Positions 21,076-32,034 of a DNA stretch of 64,000 bases are shown piece after piece. The notes below the pieces were generated by a model, which was given only the letters and a program-made list of their open reading frames with translations, had not been told where the DNA came from and searched no databases. Each line of letters begins with the position of its first letter. The first letter of the stretch is position 1. The stretch lies in contig WNNJ02002946.1 of NCBI GenBank assembly GCA_012934845.2, positions 1-64,000 on the forward strand. Direction: 5' to 3'. The position numbers and the translations under genes are program-made. The DNA is from Pomphorhynchus laevis (taxonomy: Eukaryota > Acanthocephala > Palaeacanthocephala > Echinorhynchida > Pomphorhynchidae).

Positions 21076-23454
21076 CAGTGTTTCTCAACCTTTTTTCAAT
21101 TATTGCCCACTTTTGAACATTTTTGTTTTTATTTTAATATCGCCCACCTTGACAGAAAAACTGTTTTAAATTTTATATAAATCTTAATATTAATGTAATA
21201 ATAACAGTAGATATATGGATGTTAAAAACATAATATGTAGATCTTTATTATAAAGTTACAAGCCTCAGTTAGATTTTCGATGAATAATAAATAAACCGAA
21301 TTTGAAAAAAATAAATAAATAAAGAAATTTAATGTGATCCTTGATTTTGATGTTTTTTTACTATTTCCTCAATTTTAGGCTTAAAGTTTGTAAGCTTCAT
21401 TCTACGTCACCTCTCGAAAATATGTCTATTCTATTTCTTTCTTTAGTTATTATTTTATTTACTGTACTAAAACCACATTCCACTAAATAAGAAGACGGAA
21501 AGAACAGCAAAATGTTGGTCATTTCAGTCCAAATCGTAGGATATAAAAATTTCGCCGACTGTGTCATCCATAATCCAAATTGTCCGTTCTTTTCATATTT
21601 ATATTTCAATTATTTATTGCATTAAAGATCGATAAGTTCTTCTTGAATGTTTTCTTCAACACATTCAATATCACAGCCAAAGGAGTCAATCATCCATGGC
21701 TTAATATGCAAAGAAAATAAATCCGAAAATCTACTAAGAAATTCTTGCTTTAGAGTAGATAAGTATTCAGAATAATTGAATAAGTCTTGATCAGAAAAAA
21801 AGACTCTACATTTTTCATCTCCTGCATATTTTTAAAGTTTCTCTTCAATAAGTTGTTCTTAAAAAGTTCTATGTTCTCTGTAAAGGCCTTAATATCACGC
21901 TTACAGTCGATCAGAGTAACACGTTTTCCTTGCAATTTCAGCGATATTTAATTAAGCTTTCTGAAAATAAATGCCATAAAGTTTATATTGTTTTTATGGG
22001 CATTCAGCTCGTCTCTTCTATCGAATTCCTTTTCTTCCTCCAGGAAAGAAATAATTGTGTCAAATAAGCAAACAAATCTTGCAAGGCAATTACCTTTAGA
22101 TAACCATCGTATTTCAGTGTGGAGAAGTAATATATTGTATTGCTCATTATTGTCTTTACACAAAATGTGAAACAATCTATCACACTTTGGATTTGTCTTA
22201 TCTTGTTTACTACTTGGATGACAAGCCTTAAAGAATAATGAAGAATAGGACTTATGTTCTTTGCCACCAAGTTATGACGATGTATAACACAGTGGATAGT
22301 TAATATTGTTGGACAAATGTTCTTTAAAAATGAAATAAATTTCTTATGGCTTCCAATCATAGCAGGGGCTCCGTCAGTAGCACATGATATCAAATTTTCA
22401 AATGGTATTTGTTTTTCTTCGAACCAAGATTCAACAACTTCGAATATTGATGCTCCTGTTGTGTCTGTTTTTAAATACTTCATAAATAACATTTCTTCGT
22501 GTATTTGAAAATCGTCATCAATAAAGCGGACATATGACATCAGCAGGGCTCTACTATCACTAACAGTTGATTCGTCAATTTGAATAGAAAACTTTCTAGT
22601 TTTTAGTTTTTCAATTAGCTGTGCCTCAACATCTTCAGCCATTTCATCTATTCTTCTAATTGAATCGTTGCTTAGTGGAATTGTATCAATAATTGTTTCG
22701 GTATCTTCTATTTTTAAAACTGTTTTGTGAAGAATCTCAAATGCGGGTTTTAATATTGTTTCAGCAACGAAATGCGAGCTACAGGTTTTAGAGATAACTG
22801 CAACAAATTCATAGGAATAAATCAGTCCTTTTGAACTTTCAAGTATTTGTTTTTTAAACATACCAGTAAGAGTTGGACGTTTTTCAAAAATTTCTTTTTC
22901 TTTTTGAAAATATTCAATTCCTTTATCTAATTTTTCAGCATGGACTCTTTTTTGGTGTTCGAGGAGCCTTGAAGGTTTCATAGCTTCATTAGAGAACGAT
23001 TTGTGACATAAAAGACAGAATGGAATATCTTTCTCATATGGACTTTCTATGAATCCAAAAGCTAAATACTATGCACTGTATTTGCGCCATATTTTTTCTT
23101 CTGTCATAGTAAGGGATAATGTTTATAAAAGAACTAGAAAGAAACATATAAACTGTAATAAAAATAAATATGGTGCCAAAAATCATTTTTTACCATGCAA
23201 TTAATAACAAATTCGACTTTGTTTATTAAAAAAACGACTAACACATTTAAAAGTTAAAGTTTCCTGCATGTGAAGATTAAAATCTTGTGTAGATTAAAAA
23301 ATAAATGTTTAAGTAATAAATTTAAACTTTTACATCAAAAAAATTTTATAAGATTTTTCTTCTATGTTTTTACCAATTTTCACAAAAAAAATCGCCCACC
23401 TGAAAAATATTTTCGCCCACTAGTGGGCGATATGACCTAGGTTGAGAACCCCTG
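21076..23454 (-). mobile_element. hAT transposon nested in L2, 8-bp TSD
   Basis: Ends are cagtgtttctcaacc (21076) and ggttgagaacccctg (ending 23454), imperfect inverted repeats. The sequence gtctaact flanks both ends (21068-21075 and 23455-23462), an exact 8-bp duplication as expected for hAT. Subterminal gcccac/gtgggc words occur near both ends. Length 2379 bp. Confidence 0.92.
21397..23107 (-). pseudogene. hAT transposase (ZBED5/SCAND3-like)
   Basis: Starts at ATG 23107: EEKIWRKYSA, a stop, then YLAFGFIE and a BED-like finger PFCLLCHKSFSNEAMKPSRL, EHQKRVH. The 325-codon frame 22981-22004 has the catalytic region: IQIDESTVSDSRALLMSYVR, FMKYLKTDTTGASIFEVVES and CATDGAPAMIGSHKKFISFL. A shifted frame carries LLLHTEIRWLSKGNCLARF. 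The C-terminal dimerisation part at 21609-21397 has FFPSSYLVECGFSTVNKIIT. The early stop and several frameshifts make it inactive. Confidence 0.88.
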
Positions 23455-23749
23455 GTCTAACTCTTCGCTTTCTCCATTGTAATTCTCGTTCTTATCTCTA
23501 TCTGCCAACTCTAAGTAAATCTCGCTCTCTTTCTACTCACCTACGTTGCTGTGCTTCTCTTTTGCTACACGTACCTCTTCACTCAACCAACTTAGGCCGT
23601 TGATCCCTACATATCGCTGCTCCTCTCCTTTGGAATTCCCTACCTGATCATCTGTGATCATCATCCTCACTCCAATTTTTCAAAAAGCAACTAAAATCGA
23701 TGCTACTAAACGATTAATTTTTTTCAATCTGTTTCGCTTTTGTGGGCTT

Positions 23750-23780
23750 GTAAGCACACAGTCTGTGTGCATTTGCCACA
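23750..23780 (+). other. 3' UTR hairpin of L2-like element
   Basis: gtaagcacacagtctgtgtgcatttgccac forms a stem (gcacaca/tgtgtgc) followed by atttgccac. The L2 at 46-50 kb ends with the same design (gtaagcgtgcgctggcacgcatttgccac, 50389-50418). Confidence 0.7.
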
Positions 23781-23929
23781 TAAAAAAACTTTCCTTTTTA
23801 TATACTAGTATAAATGTCTATTTTAGTGTTTATCGCCTTATTATAGTATTTTACATTACAATTACTGTCTATTATTCAAGTTTAATAAAGTTGTAAAGTT
23901 GTAATCATAAATCCCGACGCGAAAGAAAA

Positions 23930-24110
23930 ACAAAAACAGTAATAGATACCGTTTCGTCATCACAATGATTCAATGACCAAAGAACGCTGAGGGCTATCTG
24001 AAAGAACTCTGGTTTGTCGCCCAGGATCGCGATGTCTGCTCTAGGTTGTTCGTGCACTGCCTCCATGATCCGACACACGGACCAGTGGTTGTCAGGAAAT
24101 ATATTGTATA
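23930..24110 (-). pseudogene. Coding-like patch joined to MITE end
   Basis: The minus frame reads FPDNHWSVCRIMEAVHEQPR, ADIAILGDKPEFFQIALSVL and WSLNHCDDETVSI without a stop and with markedly higher GC than its flanks. I do not recognise it. Its last codons are made of atagataccgtttcgtcatc, which is the end of the MITE at 34996, so it could be a gene piece picked up by a MITE-like element. Confidence 0.35.
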
Positions 24111-24954
24111 TTATTTGTTTTTTTTTCTTGTCGAAAAATTGTTGTTGTTTTGTATCTTATATTTAAATATAAAAGATTGGCCAAAAAGAAAAAACTTAGC
24201 GACAATGTTGACTTAGCTACAATGCATCAATTATGTATTTGGACCTATGCCGAATAAAATATAATTTTTAATAATTAATTTTAATTATAATTTTATGAAT
24301 TTCTTCCGTATCAAGTAGATAATCAATTATTAAACAGTCAGATAATAATACAACCCGATATTTACAAAGCTTATCTACGTAAATAGATATGGTTCTATTA
24401 CGGCAGTCATATGGCTCTAATATTTTTTATTTGAAAATTATATTTATATATTTATATCCTTTATATTTATATATAAAAGATTGGCCAAAAAGAAAGAACT
24501 TAGCCTTAGAAATTAAGACAATTTTCGTCCTAATAGCGGTAACAACTTATACCTTATTTTAGGAATATATTTACTTAAATCTGATCATATTATTTCTTTA
24601 CTTTTAGAATTTTTTAAGTCTACCTATATTTATGTTATCTATACATTTATTAATGAAGTTTATGGTTAATGTATATTTTCTATTGTTATTATTAGCATTT
24701 ATTGCCCGGAACGAATGACTGAGATAATGAATAGAGTCTCAAATTTAGTATTTAACGATTATATTACGGGCTCATTTGCGGGTAACTTTTTGATTGTAAT
24801 TTTTAATTGTATTATTATTTTATAATAAAAACTTGTGATCATAGCCATAAGGCTGTTTTGACCACTCAAAAATAACAAATTAATACAAGAAAAAATCATT
24901 CAGTATATATATTAGGACCATGGCTACTGCAGCAACCACCACTCGTTCTAATTA
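24111..24954. other. AT-rich stretch with old repeat pieces
   Basis: No gene. 24525-24700 is a decayed minus-strand copy of the unknown repeat-gene family (SDLSKYIPKIRYKLLPLLGR, INFINKCIDNINI-like readings). 24700-24786 (cccggaacgaatgactgaga ... gggctcatttgcgggtaac) is repeated at 30985-31074 and ends in the RT 3' motif. taaaagattggccaaaaaga is repeated at 24170 and 24477. Confidence 0.5.
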
Positions 24955-25020
24955 CGTATTTTTAATAATAATTTATTTAACGTGACAAATGCGTGCCAAC
25001 TGCACGCTTACAAGACCACT
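24955..25020 (-). mobile_element. L2-like 3' end remnant
   Basis: The reverse strand reads cttgtaagcgtgcagttggc and acgcatttgtcacgttaaat, the same hairpin and tail as the L2 ends at 23750 and 50389. The rest of the element is not seen upstream. Confidence 0.65.
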
Positions 25021-25130
25021 TATGAACAAATATCAACCACTTATCAACTGTTATAAACAAATTCATATTCTATAAAGCTTAAAAACAAGCTCAAACAAAA
25101 TAATTGGGCTACTATTATCACCCATTAGAA

Positions 25131-25158
25131 CACCTTTTATTTGTCTAAATAAAAGGTG
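25131..25158. other. Perfect 12-bp hairpin
   Basis: caccttttattt, loop gtct, aaataaaaggtg. It follows the repeat shared with position 78-150 and precedes the repeat-gene remnant. Could be a transposon terminus or a terminator-like structure; no function assigned. Confidence 0.7.
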
Positions 25159-25189
25159 CCCTACTTTTATTTAGCATTTTCCTTAATTC

Positions 25190-25545
25190 ATTGTTTTCAA
25201 TGAATGAAAAAAATGGCTACATGATTTTATGGGTACATATATGTTCATTTATTTTATCAAAATTAAGACTTTTACAATTGCATTCTGTTTCCATTATGTT
25301 TCTAATATTATCGTTACACATTGATTTTAATTCTTTATTATAATTACAAATTTTTCGTTCTAATGGTGGTAGGAGTTTATACCTTATTTTAGGAATATAT
25401 TTACTTAAATCTGACCTTATTATTTCTTAACTTTTAGAATTATTTAAAAATCCCGCTATATTTATGTTATCTATACCATTATTAATGAAGTTTATGGTTA
25501 ATGTATATTTTCTATTGTTATTATTTACATTTATTGTACGATTAT
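25190..25545 (-). pseudogene. Unknown repeat-gene family, decayed copy
   Basis: The minus strand gives, in order, pieces of INFINNGIDNINIAG-like, LSKYIPKIRYKLLPPLERK, ICNYNKELKSMCNDNIRNI, METECNCKSLNFDKINEHI and a C-terminal IENNELRKMLNK part, with stops between. It links the two halves of the family (the INVNNNNRKYTL half seen at 30.5 kb and the CNDDI half seen at 9.9 and 58.8 kb) into one protein. Confidence 0.5.
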
Positions 25546-25552
25546 GGTATTT

Positions 25553-26203
25553 TATATTACAATAACTTCTATTATACAACTCAACCTATCATATTTGTTA
25601 ATTAATCTTTGATTTAGTGAACATATGATTTGTTAAGTATAACTTATTATATTGACATAAAGATCTTTTAGCCTTTTATTAAAAAAATTATTAAATAAAT
25701 ATATATTAGTTTTATTATTATATTATTTTTTTATTTTTTTAAATAATATTACAACCTTTTATATCATGTCCTATTATGCGATTTATTGTACTAGTGTTTC
25801 CCAAACGTACTTTTCAACATTTGATGTTTTTCCTATATATTGTATTCCACGTTTGCATTGTATTAGAAACACTAAACAATAAAATATTAATCTATCAAGA
25901 AGCCTTTATTTGTATCACAAAATAATACTTACAATCTAGTGGCAACTATATTAGCCAATCGAATGAAAGCAACATAGTTATTAAAAACAGTCATGTAAAG
26001 GAAATTTTTAAGAGTTTTGTAAGTATGATAGAGCTTGAAATAAGAAGATTCATCTTAAGTGCTCAGCTGCTGTGCGCTCTATTTTGTAGATTGGATGCTT
26101 ACGTAATTCATATCTACGATTGACATTAAGTACACAATGGGTAGAATCAGAAAGAAGTACACGGAAGAAGGAATGTTTTGTTACTGTCAATATGATATTT
26201 TTA
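25553..26203. repeat. 650-bp dispersed repeat, copy 1
   Basis: Nearly identical to 34323-34980 (tagtattttatattacaata ... gtacacggaagaaggaatgt). No convincing gene; a minus frame VLLSDSTHCVLNVNRRYELR is open in copy 1. In this copy an APE-type element begins immediately after; in the other a MITE follows. Confidence 0.8.
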
Positions 26204-26578
26204 ACAAATTTACTATTCATCAAACCCTCCAAGCCGTCTAAGCCGGCACCTGATTCTTTTTCTCAGGCAGCAACCAGGATGTCCGACAGCGAGCTGTTGT
26301 CGATTATGGATCAGCGTTTGGTTTCGTTTCAAAGAGAGGTCCAAGCGTTGATAGCGGCCTCTATATCAAATCTATTTGTGAATCCAGAACTTCATATTTC
26401 TTCACTCAAGACCTCAAACAAAAGGGGGGCCTCTGCTCACGCCGTCCCCCCAATCAAGATTGGAAAGTTGATCAGGCAGAAACAATGGGGAAATGATGAT
26501 ACTGCCCAGGGGCAAGTGCCAACCCAAGATGGAGCTAGCGGTAGGAAGGAAAACCTCCCTGCTCCTAGATCTGTCTAG
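26204..26578 (+). pseudogene. ORF1 of APE-type element, 5'-truncated
   Basis: Reads KPAPDSFSQAATRMSDSELL, SIMDQRLVSFQREVQALIAA, then a basic, Pro-rich tail ending GRKENLPAPRSV. The heptad-like helix followed by a basic region fits an RNA-binding ORF1 protein, but no CCHC knuckle is present. Codons before about 26204 belong to the flanking repeat, so the listed ATG at 26120 is not the real start. Confidence 0.55.
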
Positions 26579-26611
26579 ACTGGCAATCCCCCATCCAACT
26601 AATCCATCACA

Positions 26612-28982
26612 ATGCAGAGTACTCATGAGCCTTTTTCACTGAATATCCTTCAGTGGAACTCGGGAGGTGCTTCGCCACTTAGACTTCTATCTGGTAGAGA
26701 TGCAGATGTTATATTCCTTCAGGAGATGCGGTCTATCCGTCTCCCCCAGGACATTACTCGATTTATTCCAAAGCATATCTGTTCCTACTATACTCCGTAC
26801 ATAACCCCACCTCACTCCTCTTCATCTCAAGGACTCTTGACCTTAGTTAAGTGCTCTTTAAGGTCCACCCTCTTGCTAAACTACTCATGTCCAGCCCTGT
26901 CTTGCTTGGTAGTTTCACTTAGTAAGAACGGTAAACGCTTCAGTCTAGCCAATGTCTACATTCGTCCAGGGGAGATGCGCAGGAACCGTAACCTTCTGGA
27001 TGGTATTATTGACAGCGGTTATGACATGATACTAGGGGACGTCAACGACAGAACTGGTCGTTGGATCAATGCAGCACTTCGCAGAGCTAGGAACGATTAC
27101 TTTATTCACAAACCACCTGCCCCCACCTTTCATTGCACATCAACAAATTCTATCCTCGACATTTTACTGCTTCACTTGAGGTGGTTGTTAAAACCCCTTC
27201 TGCACGGAGCAGTCGCGCCAGCAATTGTCCACCTCTCATGACCTAATTCGTTGGAGAATTGAGGAAGATATGTTGCTTCAAAGGAGGTTTCACTTTGATC
27301 CAATCAGAGTGGCCTTCTTTCAAGCGGCTCTCCAACTCTCCCCGAATAGGAATAAGAGTCTGACCAAATTTAATACCTACCTCTTTTCGCAAGCTACAGC
27401 GATTCTATCGACTACCTATAAGGTCGTATATACAATCCAACTCCGACGAAACTCAAGGTCCTAGCGAAACTGCTTAACCTCCCTAATCTCTCTGTTTCCG
27501 CCAGACAGGCTCTCTCGAATGAATACTGAAGCACTAGATATAGGTTCCAGCTTCGTAGGGATAGGACGAGTATTGCTCGTCTTAATCCTTCTCAATCTTC
27601 CTTTTGGAAGATTTTCAAGAAGGAGAAGTTTGTTTGCTGGAAGGATATAGCATTGGGTTGGATAGGTAATGTAGGCCTTGATAAAGTTTTGAAGGAGTCA
27701 CTAGCCCTACAACAAGTATGGAGCCACTCAATCACCTCAACCAATCCCGCCTTGGTGTAACTTCAGGAGTAGGGATCTATCTGTTACGGATATCCTTAAC
27801 TCATATGGTCCACTCCTTGGCACCTCGGGTCTGTCAGCTTTTGACAGCTGATCAGAGAAGAGAGGTAGCCGTCACCATGCTTTTAGCCTCCCCATCCGAT
27901 GTAGCAGGCATCAATATTAGTAAGCGTGTTTTTATTCCTAAGAAAAATCCAGCTCATGCACCAAAGATCTGCGACCAATTTCGATTCAAAATGCCCTCGT
28001 GTCGATTTATGAAAAGCGCTTGCGCGTAAAATCCGCGACTACCTGAGTAGGCGTAATTTGATCCCTCCTGGTTTTCATGGGTTCGTTAAAGGTCGCTCGG
28101 TCCATTCAGCAGTAGGTGAAGTGGAGCAGTTTTGTCGGGAGAATAGCTATCGTTTAGTTGTGGCTGTTTTCCTCGACTTTTCTGCTGCATTTGACCGTAT
28201 CTCCATTTCCTTTGTGATCTCTTCTCTCAGGTCTCTCGGGTTGCCTGCGAGCATTGTGAACAGGACTGAGATTCTGCTATACACCAAGCGATTTTACTAT
28301 GAAGATGACCCTGATGCGCGTCAGTTCTACCGAATTACGGATGTGCCTCAAGGTTTCCCACTTTCTCCTATCTTATATCTTGCTGCCTCTATTGAACTCT
28401 TTAAAATATTTAAACGCGAACAACGTCTAGTGGTATATGCTGATGATACCATATCCCTGTTTTCTATACGCAGGTGCAAAGACATAGTCTCGGACATTAG
28501 CCGTTTCTTTTTAAGATTAAAAGACCAGTTACCCAAATCCAATCTTATTTTAAACTCCGCCAAATCGCAGGTGGTTGTGTTTCATGGCGCCCCTGAAACA
28601 AAGCAAAAGCTTAAGAGATTAGCAATCTCTGCCCACTCTTCCATTTTGATTAACCAACCACTCCCTGTCTTCACCAGTCGAGTAAAATACCTGGGGTTCA
28701 CCGCTACAGTAAACTGGTCGGCGAAAGCTGACCTGGATAGACTTAAACGTTATCCTGAAGAAAGCTAGATGGGCTCTAAAACGGGTGCAGCATCTGTCAT
28801 TGAAAGAAAAAACTCAGGTGCGCCTTTGGGGCACCTGGGCTATTTCGCGATTAGTCTTCTTTTCGAGAGGACGTCCCCCAGAGCAAAGGCTAAGGTTTCT
28901 TAAGCTCCTCGTCTCTCGTTTACCCAGCATAGTCCGTGCCGACTGGACTCTTCGGGGGGGTGAAAGACCCTGGGTGGTTTAG
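26612..28982 (+). pseudogene. APE endonuclease plus RT (copy 2)
   Basis: The endonuclease 26612-27241 is one open frame: FSLNILQWNSGG, DADVIFLQEMRS, LANVYIRPGEM, MILGDVNDRTGRWINAA (GDxN with Val where GDFN is usual) and HCTSTNSILDILLLH. Linker frames are broken. The RT 28058-28768 has IPPGFHGFVKGRSVHSAVGE, AVFLDFSAAFDRISI, DVPQGFPLSPILYLAASIEL and VVYADDTISLFS, then SRVKYLGFTATVNWSAKADL. After a frameshift at about 28750 the end continues (WAISRLVFFSRGRPPEQRLR). About six frame breaks make it inactive. Confidence 0.85.
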
Positions 28983-29267
28983 TCGGAAGTCGGCGTGTTG
29001 GATCGGTTGGGGGGGGGCTCAGATCCCCTTGGATTTGAGGCCGTAAGTGCAGGGAAGACAGAGAAGAAGATGCAAAGAAGATATTGTCTAAACTCGGATT
29101 GTGTCTTATACTATTTTATTTTATTTATGTTTTTCTGTGTTAGTTAACAAAGTCTTTATTTATTTATTTATTTTTAACAAAAAGTTTGAATGGAACCAGT
29201 TCTTTTCACCATATACGTTGTACGCGCTTGTAAATGGACGGACATTGTGAATTATTTAATATTTTAA

Positions 29268-29896
29268 ATGATAATATTATTATGTTGCCTTTCTGCTCGT
29301 GAATTTCTAGACGCGATAAATTCAAGATATGGCCTCACGTGTTCAGACGTCCCGTTATCGTGTATATATGTACAACCCAACAATGTGGCACATGCGCTGT
29401 CGTGTAAAGAAGGTGGTTTGCCAATCACTCGCCATAATTCTCTACGCAACATAATAGCAAGGTATTTGAGCAGGGTTTTTCGTGAGTAGCGGTCGAACCC
29501 GTCCTAGCTGCAGTACACCAATCGCACGTATTCGATTCACCTTATACAACAAGAGATCGAGACACTTGCTCGGATATAGTATGTAGAGGTCTCTTGGGAA
29601 ATAGAAATGAGCGGTCCTTCATGGACATAGTCGTATTCAACCCCGATGCTCCTTCCTATTCCCTGAGAACCCCTGCTAATGCACACGGTTATCACGAGAC
29701 GAGAAAGAGGAATCGACAACTTAAGAAGAGAGTTGATGAGGGGCGAGGGAGTATCTTTCCACTAAGCTTTTCGACGAGTCGTAAGGCAGGAATTACGGCA
29801 AAATTCGTAAAAGGACAATTGCGGAAAGAACGGGGGATAAAACGGACTCTGGACTTGAGGGCCACTCTGTTAAAACATAAAACATTAAATTGTTGA
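29268..29896 (+). pseudogene. RT element C-terminal (CCHC/endonuclease-like) fragment
   Basis: Frame 29268-29489: NVAHALSCKEGGLPITRHNS, then LRNIIARYLSRVF. Frame 29594-29896: ERSFMDIVVFNPDAPSYSLR, HGYHETRKRNRQLKKRVDEG and RGSIFPLSFSTS. The HALSCxxGGxxxxRHNxLR and DIxVFNPxA...HExxKxxxY/LxxRVxE...FxPLxFS pattern is the tail of the WYADD-type RT family. Stops and a frameshift lie between the parts. Confidence 0.8.
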
Positions 29897-29899
29897 TAG

Positions 29900-30424
29900 G
29901 CGTATCAGATTTCGCGGTATACCGGGAGAAGCTTACGAGGATTGACGAATTTTCTCTAGTTTAATTTTCAATTTCTGTTTGTTATAATATATTCGATTAT
30001 TAAAATATTATTTTACATAAATGTTAGAAACACTACGCTAATATTATAGAGTGCACACTGGCTCGTATTATCAAGTATGTATTTGTTTTTTCGCAAGATA
30101 TTTTGGAAGATAAGTTGCAGTTATTCTCGCAAAATAACTAAATTATAGTTGATATTTTCATCACTTTACATTTGAAATACAAATACTAAGTCAATAGCAT
30201 TCAGGTGTATTTCGGATACATTGAAAAATAAATATTATTTCTTAGTTTGTATTCCTATAAAAAAACTTTGAAAATATTATAACGAAATTAGTGGCAAATG
30301 AAAGCAAGCGGACATTTTTATTTATTAATAGTAATATTAATATAAATTAATATTTCTAAAATTATTTTACACAAATGTTAGGAACATTACGCTAATATTA
30401 TTAATTCATTATTTAAAAGTCCCG
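29900..30424. repeat. Non-coding; repeat shared with 35.3 kb
   Basis: 30135-30330 (cactttacatttgaaatacaaata ... gacatttttatttatt) is homologous to about 35295-35505, which lies just downstream of the fukutin-like gene's stop. No gene seen. acgctaatatta is repeated at 30030 and 30390. Confidence 0.55.
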
Positions 30425-30715
30425 CTAATTATTTAAAAGTCCGGCTATATTTATGTTATCTATACATTTATTATTGAAGTTTATGATTAATGTATATTTT
30501 CTATTGTTATTATTTACATTTATTGTATGATTATAGTATTTTGTATTACAATAACTGTCTATTATACAACTTAGCCTATCATAGTCGTTAATTAATTTTT
30601 GATTTATTGAACATATGATATCTTTAGAAAAACTTCTTATATTTACATAAAGATATTTTTGCTTATTATCACTTAAAAGTTGTTTTAATATGTCTAATTG
30701 TTCATTTATAAACAT
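30425..30715 (-). pseudogene. Unknown repeat-gene family, N-terminal half
   Basis: An open 96-codon frame: MFINEQLDILKQLLSDNKQK, YLYVNIRSFSKDIICSINQK, LINDYDRLSCIIDSYCNTKY, YNHTINVNNNNRKYTLIINF and CIDNINIAGLLNN. Very AT-rich. The INVNNNNRKYTL...CIDNINIAGLL segment recurs in frame at 31462-31271, which argues that it once coded for protein. It continues in other copies into RKICNYNKELKS (see 25190-25545). Function unknown. Confidence 0.45.
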
Positions 30716-30739
30716 ATCGTTTTTTAAGATATGTAACGC

Positions 30740-31180
30740 ATTCAGTTTTTATGATGTTTCTAATGTTATCGTTACATATAGATTTCATTTCTTTTTTATA
30801 ATTACACAATTTACGTCATAATCGCTGTAACTGCTTATACTTTTATTTAGGAAAATATAGTTTTTAATCCGATCATTTTATTTCTTTACTTTTAGAATTT
30901 TTTAAGTCTACCTATATTTATGTTATCTATACATTTATTAATGAAGTTTATGGTTAATGTATATTTTCTATTGTTATTATTAGCATTTATTGCCCGGAAC
31001 GAATGACTGAGATAATGAATAGAGTCTCAAATTTAGTATTTAACGATTATATTACGGGCTCATTTGCGGGTAACTTTTACAATTGCATTCTGTTTCCATT
31101 GTGTTTCTAATAACTAAGACTTTTACAATTGCATTCTGTTTCCATTATGTTTCTAATATTATCGTTACATATTGATTTTA
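30740..31180. repeat. Scrambled repeat-family pieces
   Basis: Holds short copies of the unknown repeat-gene family (30740-30960 and 31080-31180; gcattctgtttccattatgt three times) around a duplicate of 24600-24786 that ends in the RT 3' motif gggctcatttgcgggtaac at 31056-31074. Confidence 0.55.
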
Positions 31181-31462
31181 ATTCTTTATTATAATTACAA
31201 ATTTTTCGTCCTAATGGTGGTAGGAGTTTATACCTTATTTTAGGAATATATTTACTTAAATCTGACCCTATTATTTCTTTACTTTAGAATTATTTAAAAG
31301 TCCGGCTATATTTATGTTATCTATACATTTATTAATGAAGTTTATGGTTAATGTATATTTTCTATTGTTATTATTTACATTTATTGTACGAATATAGTAT
31401 TTTGTATTACAAAAACTGTCTATTAATTGTCTATGAATACCACGAAAACCGAAAGATTTCAA
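31180..31462 (-). pseudogene. Unknown repeat-gene family, further copy
   Basis: 31462-31271 reads TINVNNNNRKYTLTINFINK, CIDNINIAGLLNNSKVKK then a stop. Beyond it the shifted minus strand gives SDLSKYIPKIRYKLLPPLGR and KICNYNKELKSICNDNI. It is cut on the upstream side by an RT tail on the other strand. Confidence 0.5.
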
Positions 31463-31722
31463 AATACGATGAGCGGATTACTGATATTGAAAGAAGTTAC
31501 TTCATCCCAGATGTATTTTCAACGCTGTGTGGTTGCGGAATGAGGGCAAGACAACTGCTGAGAAGAATAGCGCATAAACAGTCGGTTAAACATTGTGAAC
31601 GCTATGAAAACTGTATATCCAAAATCCGACACAAAATATCCATAATTCTTGCTAATCAGCTTCACGATGCATTCGGTCCGCGCGATCCAGAATACATAAT
31701 GTTTGTGCAGAAAGGATAACAA
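31425..31722 (+). pseudogene. RT element C-terminus, WYADD family
   Basis: The frame reads YEYHENRKISKYDERITDIE, RSYFIPDVFSTLCGCG, LLRRIAHKQS and ENCISKIRHKISIILANQLH, ending with a stop at about 31717. This is the HExxKxxxYxxRIxxIExxxFxPxVFST tail with the final R.xIS.xLa helix. The first codons of the listed ORF (to about 31425) come from the repeat-gene family. A copy of the 3' motif, gggtccatttgcgagcaacc, follows at 31823. Confidence 0.75.
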
Positions 31723-32034
31723 TCATTAACAATTACCGCTCTAACAACGAGATGACTGGCCCACTTTTGCACTGGGATATGGGAAGTGAATGCCTGACGT
31801 GATTAACAGTGTAAAAATATAAGGGTCCATTTGCGAGCAACCCTTGAAACGTAATTACAGTTTAAATATTTTTTTAAGATAATCTTTTTTCGAAAAACAA
31901 TCAATTTTGAAAATCTTTGAATGTTAAATAAAATTTAAACTTATTGAATGTTAGTCTGTGCGTTCCCTCTCGAACTTCTCGGGGCTCGGAGGCACGCGAA
32001 TGAAGCACGGGCCACTTCAAACGACAACCTGCTT

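Larger units (their letters stand above)
20217..23890 (+). pseudogene. L2/CR1-like RT, split by a hAT insertion
   Basis: RT from LISLDLSSAFDIVDHKILRY, then CGVPQGSVLGPILFTLIL, a frameshift at about 20495, TQYADDILPY-like at 20500-20530, SLRMSLNPTKSKVLW, KLVFLGIHFD and SSLLFPRIDYCLTF. The hAT at 21076-23454 interrupts it. The end resumes at 23463 with CCASLLLHVPLHSTNLGR- and LLWNSLPDHL-like peptides, then a 3' hairpin and AT-rich tail. The target duplicated on hAT insertion is gtctaact. Confidence 0.85.
26204..29178 (+). mobile_element. APE-type non-LTR element (copy 2), with ORF1
   Basis: Begins inside ORF1 after the 650-bp repeat and ends after an AT-rich 3' UTR with a (ttta)n tract at about 29157-29175. 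It holds ORF1, endonuclease and RT of the family also found at 10.98-14.55 and 37.04-37.74 kb. It is the fullest copy, but its 5' end is lost. Confidence 0.8.
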
